Shown: one piece after another, positions 61,730 to 64,000 of the stretch
Position numbering within the stretch: position 1 is the first letter of the stretch
Layout of the letters: the number at the start of each line of letters is the position of its first letter
Assembly: GCF_004379255.2 (NCBI RefSeq)
Contig: NC_056048.1
Location: 27,710,736-27,774,735, forward strand
Direction: 5' to 3'
Source of the DNA: Salvia splendens
Taxonomy: Eukaryota; Streptophyta; Magnoliopsida; Lamiales; Lamiaceae
DNA length: 64,000 bases
Program-made: the position numbers and the translations under genes
Notes under the pieces: generated by a model
The model's input: only the letters and a program-made list of their open reading frames with translations
Databases searched by the model: none
What the model was told of the DNA's origin: nothing

Positions 61730-63340
61730 CCGACCTATGCACAACCACAAATACAATAAAATTTGCCAGCCATGACCTAAAGTCATAAAGAAAAAAACAC
61801 ACTGAGACCCGTTCAGTACCCTTTTATGGCCTGGTGGGGCCCACGTAATTGGATCTTTTTTCAAGTGTTCAGTGTTTAAGAATATTTCTTAGCGGCTGGT
61901 GTTAATTTTTGTTTTTTTATTAAATGGGTGCTGACGAAAATTCACCCGACTATTATACAGAAGGAAACATCTTTTTTGTGTAAGAAATTTGTCAAAATAT
62001 CATTTTAGATAAGTGAACTTTAAATATATCATTTGAGGTTCGTCAACTATGAGTTAATATTAATCGAAATACTATTTTACTATTTTCATGTTTTTTGGAC
62101 GAAAATACCCTCGATACCTTGAAGGGTATATATTTTTAATAAACTTATCACACACTCATATTAGACCAAACAAAGTGTAAAGTTTGTTATATTTTAGACC
62201 TATTTTTAAGTTCTTGGGAAATACCAAATCTTGGCCAAAGTTCGATGATTTTAGAGACCTATATCCCTTTATAAACAATATGTGTTGGAAAAAAATTGCT
62301 TCCTGTTATGTGTTGAAAATTTAGAAGTGCAATAAATTGAAAGGAATAATTTTTTTTAACCAAGCGTGAAATACGTTTATTTGTAGAAATGTGGGGGTGG
62401 TCCGAGGAGGAGTACTATAAAATTGACCATGCATGTGAAAAATAAATGTTGGATTTATTTCAACAGACCATGAAAAAATAAATGACTGTAGAGGAGTAAT
62501 ATAATACTAATATAATCCTAGTACAATAAATAACAATAATAGATTAACCATTGGCGGCGGATTCAAAATATAATTTGGATGGGAAATCTGTGCTCTCAAC
62601 TTATAACGTTTAGAAGACTGCGATATTTTAATTTAATTTAAGCCCACATAATGGTGGTTGAATTTAATCTCCATGCCGAGCCCAGGAGTAATTTCAATTT
62701 GATTGAAGGATGATAAAATTATATTATGAAATTTCAACATGAAAATATTACTATTATAATATTATAATTTAAGAATAATATTATTATTGTGTATCTAATT
62801 AACAACCTCCCCTGCTGTGACTGAATGCACAACATGGGATCCAAATCCGAACTATTCAGTGGCATTACTTCCACTCAAATTCAAATGTTCTATCCCTTTG
62901 ACCCGTGAACTCAAGCGTCGATTTCTCTTGACTAGGTCATCGAGAAATAACAAACAAAGTGTAAAGTTTGTTATATTTTAGATCAATTTTCAAGTTCGTG
63001 GGAAATATCATATCTTGGCCAAAGTTGATGATTTTAGAGACCTATATCCCTTTATAAAACAATATATATTTTGAAAAAAATTGTTTCATGTTATGTGTTT
63101 AAAATTTGGAAGTGCAATGAATTGAAAGGAATAATTTTCTTTAACCAAGCGTGAAATACATTTATTTTTAGATGTATGGGGCTGGTCCGAGCAGGAGTAC
63201 TATAAAATTGACCATGCTTGTGAAAAATAAATGTTGGATTTATTGCAGGAGAACTTGAAAATATAAATGACTATAGAGGAGTAATATAATACTAATATAA
63301 TCCTAGTACAATAAATATCAACAATTGATCAACTATTGAT
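61730..63340. repeat. Duplicated non-coding module, right set
   Basis: Second copy of the module at 50110-52331, here without the hAT-like insertion. Units starting GTGTAAAGTTTGTTATATT lie at about 62176 and 62960. The shared sequence runs to about 63340 (AATATCAACAATTGATCAAC), matching the point where the left set gives way to the reductase 5' leader. Confidence 0.85.
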
Positions 63341-64000
63341 GGCGGATTCAAAATATAAGTTGGATGGGAAATTTGTGTTCTCAACGGCTCTTAGAGAGAA
63401 GGATGACAATGAAAGAGGGAAGAGTACGTTTTCTACTTTACTTTAGTGAGTGGTAAAATTTTGATTTCATAATCATAATGTGAGTTAAAAAATACATATA
63501 TCATTAAGGGACTGCTGTTGAAGTCTTCTTAACACATGTTCCTCGATAAGAACGAGGAAGTTTAAAAATACATATATCATTAAGGGACGTCGTTGAAGTC
63601 TTGTTGACATATATTCCTCGATAAGAATGAGGAATGCAGCTTATAACGTCTAAAAGACTGCGATATTTTAGTTTAATTTAAGCCTACATAATGATGGTTG
63701 AATTAAATCTCCGCGTCGGGCCTAGAAGTAATTTCAATTTGATTGAAAGATGATAAAATTATATTACGAAATTTCAACATGGAAATACACACGCCTGTTA
63801 TAGATAAGAGGAATATCTTTTTTAGTACACGTAAAAATTTTCTATATATAATTTGACATTCAATATTATCACTTAATTTTGTGACATGCAAGAAAAGTTC
63901 ATTCTTCAACTTTTTATATTAAAGAATTTTAAAATATTTTTAAGATATAGATACTCGTAAAAATTAATGTCACAGTCAATAGACGATACTAGAATATTGA
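63341..64000. repeat. Module remnants and a 75-bp tandem duplication
   Basis: A 75-bp segment (AAAAATACATATATCATTAA...CCTCGATAAGAA) is duplicated at about 63488 and 63563. At 63641-63785 the CTTATAACG...AGACTGCGATATTTTAG to AATTTCAACAT part of the module recurs, matching 51607-51750 and 62597-62740. No gene seen to the window end. Confidence 0.75.

Overview
The window is nuclear DNA from a flowering plant. Genes have GT-AG introns, the intergenic DNA is AT-rich, and products include a chloroplast ribosomal protein, chloroplast anthranilate synthase and a plant Golgi syntaxin. The transposon mix (PIF/Harbinger, Stowaway, hAT, MULE, Ty1/copia, SINE) is typical of a core eudicot. I cannot name the species from sequence alone.

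Layout, left to right: (1) 0.3-7 kb, a two-exon TPR protein gene (minus strand) bracketed by two inverted PIF/Harbinger elements that each carry only ORF1. (2) 7.4-9.3 kb, a PIF/Harbinger element that carries only a transposase, followed by Stowaway MITEs. (3) 11.2-13.6 kb, the gene for ribosomal stalk protein P0 (minus), with a telo-box/site II promoter. (4) 14-16 kb, another ORF1-only Harbinger, with an hAT-like element nested inside. (5) 16.5-19.5 kb, an SYP3-type Qa-SNARE gene. (6) 19.8-27.6 kb, a gene-free block of hAT elements, a tRNA-derived SINE and decayed repeats. (7) 27.7-31.8 kb, anthranilate synthase alpha (11 exons). (8) 32.6-33.6 kb, two Harbinger MITEs back to back. (9) 33.7-34.2 kb, chloroplast ribosomal protein bTHXc (PSRP4). 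(10) 36.0-36.5 kb, a PH-domain protein like AtPH1. (11) 37.1-42.5 kb, a young, nearly intact Ty1/copia retrotransposon. (12) 43.1-46.5 kb, arginyl-tRNA-protein transferase ATE1. (13) 46.8-49.0 kb, fragments of a cytochrome P450 gene and of a CC-NB-LRR gene. (14) 50.1-56.4 kb, a duplicated non-coding module leading into an NADPH-dependent alkenal double-bond reductase gene, whose first intron holds three transposons. (15) 57.4-61.7 kb, a rearranged Mutator-like region in which a truncated MuDR transposase faces a truncated plant-mobile-domain gene, beside a palindromic terminal array split by an hAT insertion. (16) 61.7-63.8 kb, further copies of the non-coding module seen at 50-52 kb.

The intact host genes are unrelated housekeeping or metabolic genes (translation, Golgi trafficking, Trp synthesis, N-degron pathway, carbonyl detoxification) and form no operon-like system. 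The most unusual aspect is the Harbinger population. ORF1 and transposase sit on separate elements that have complete ends and target duplications, and two of these elements share related termini, as expected of a two-component (split) transposon system. Other notable points are a 48-nt in-frame exon duplication in the reductase, an atypical P0 C-terminal tail, non-canonical TG...TA LTR ends, and the tail-to-tail MULE/PMD fusion.

All exon structures were read by eye from splice signals and reading-frame continuity. No database search was run.
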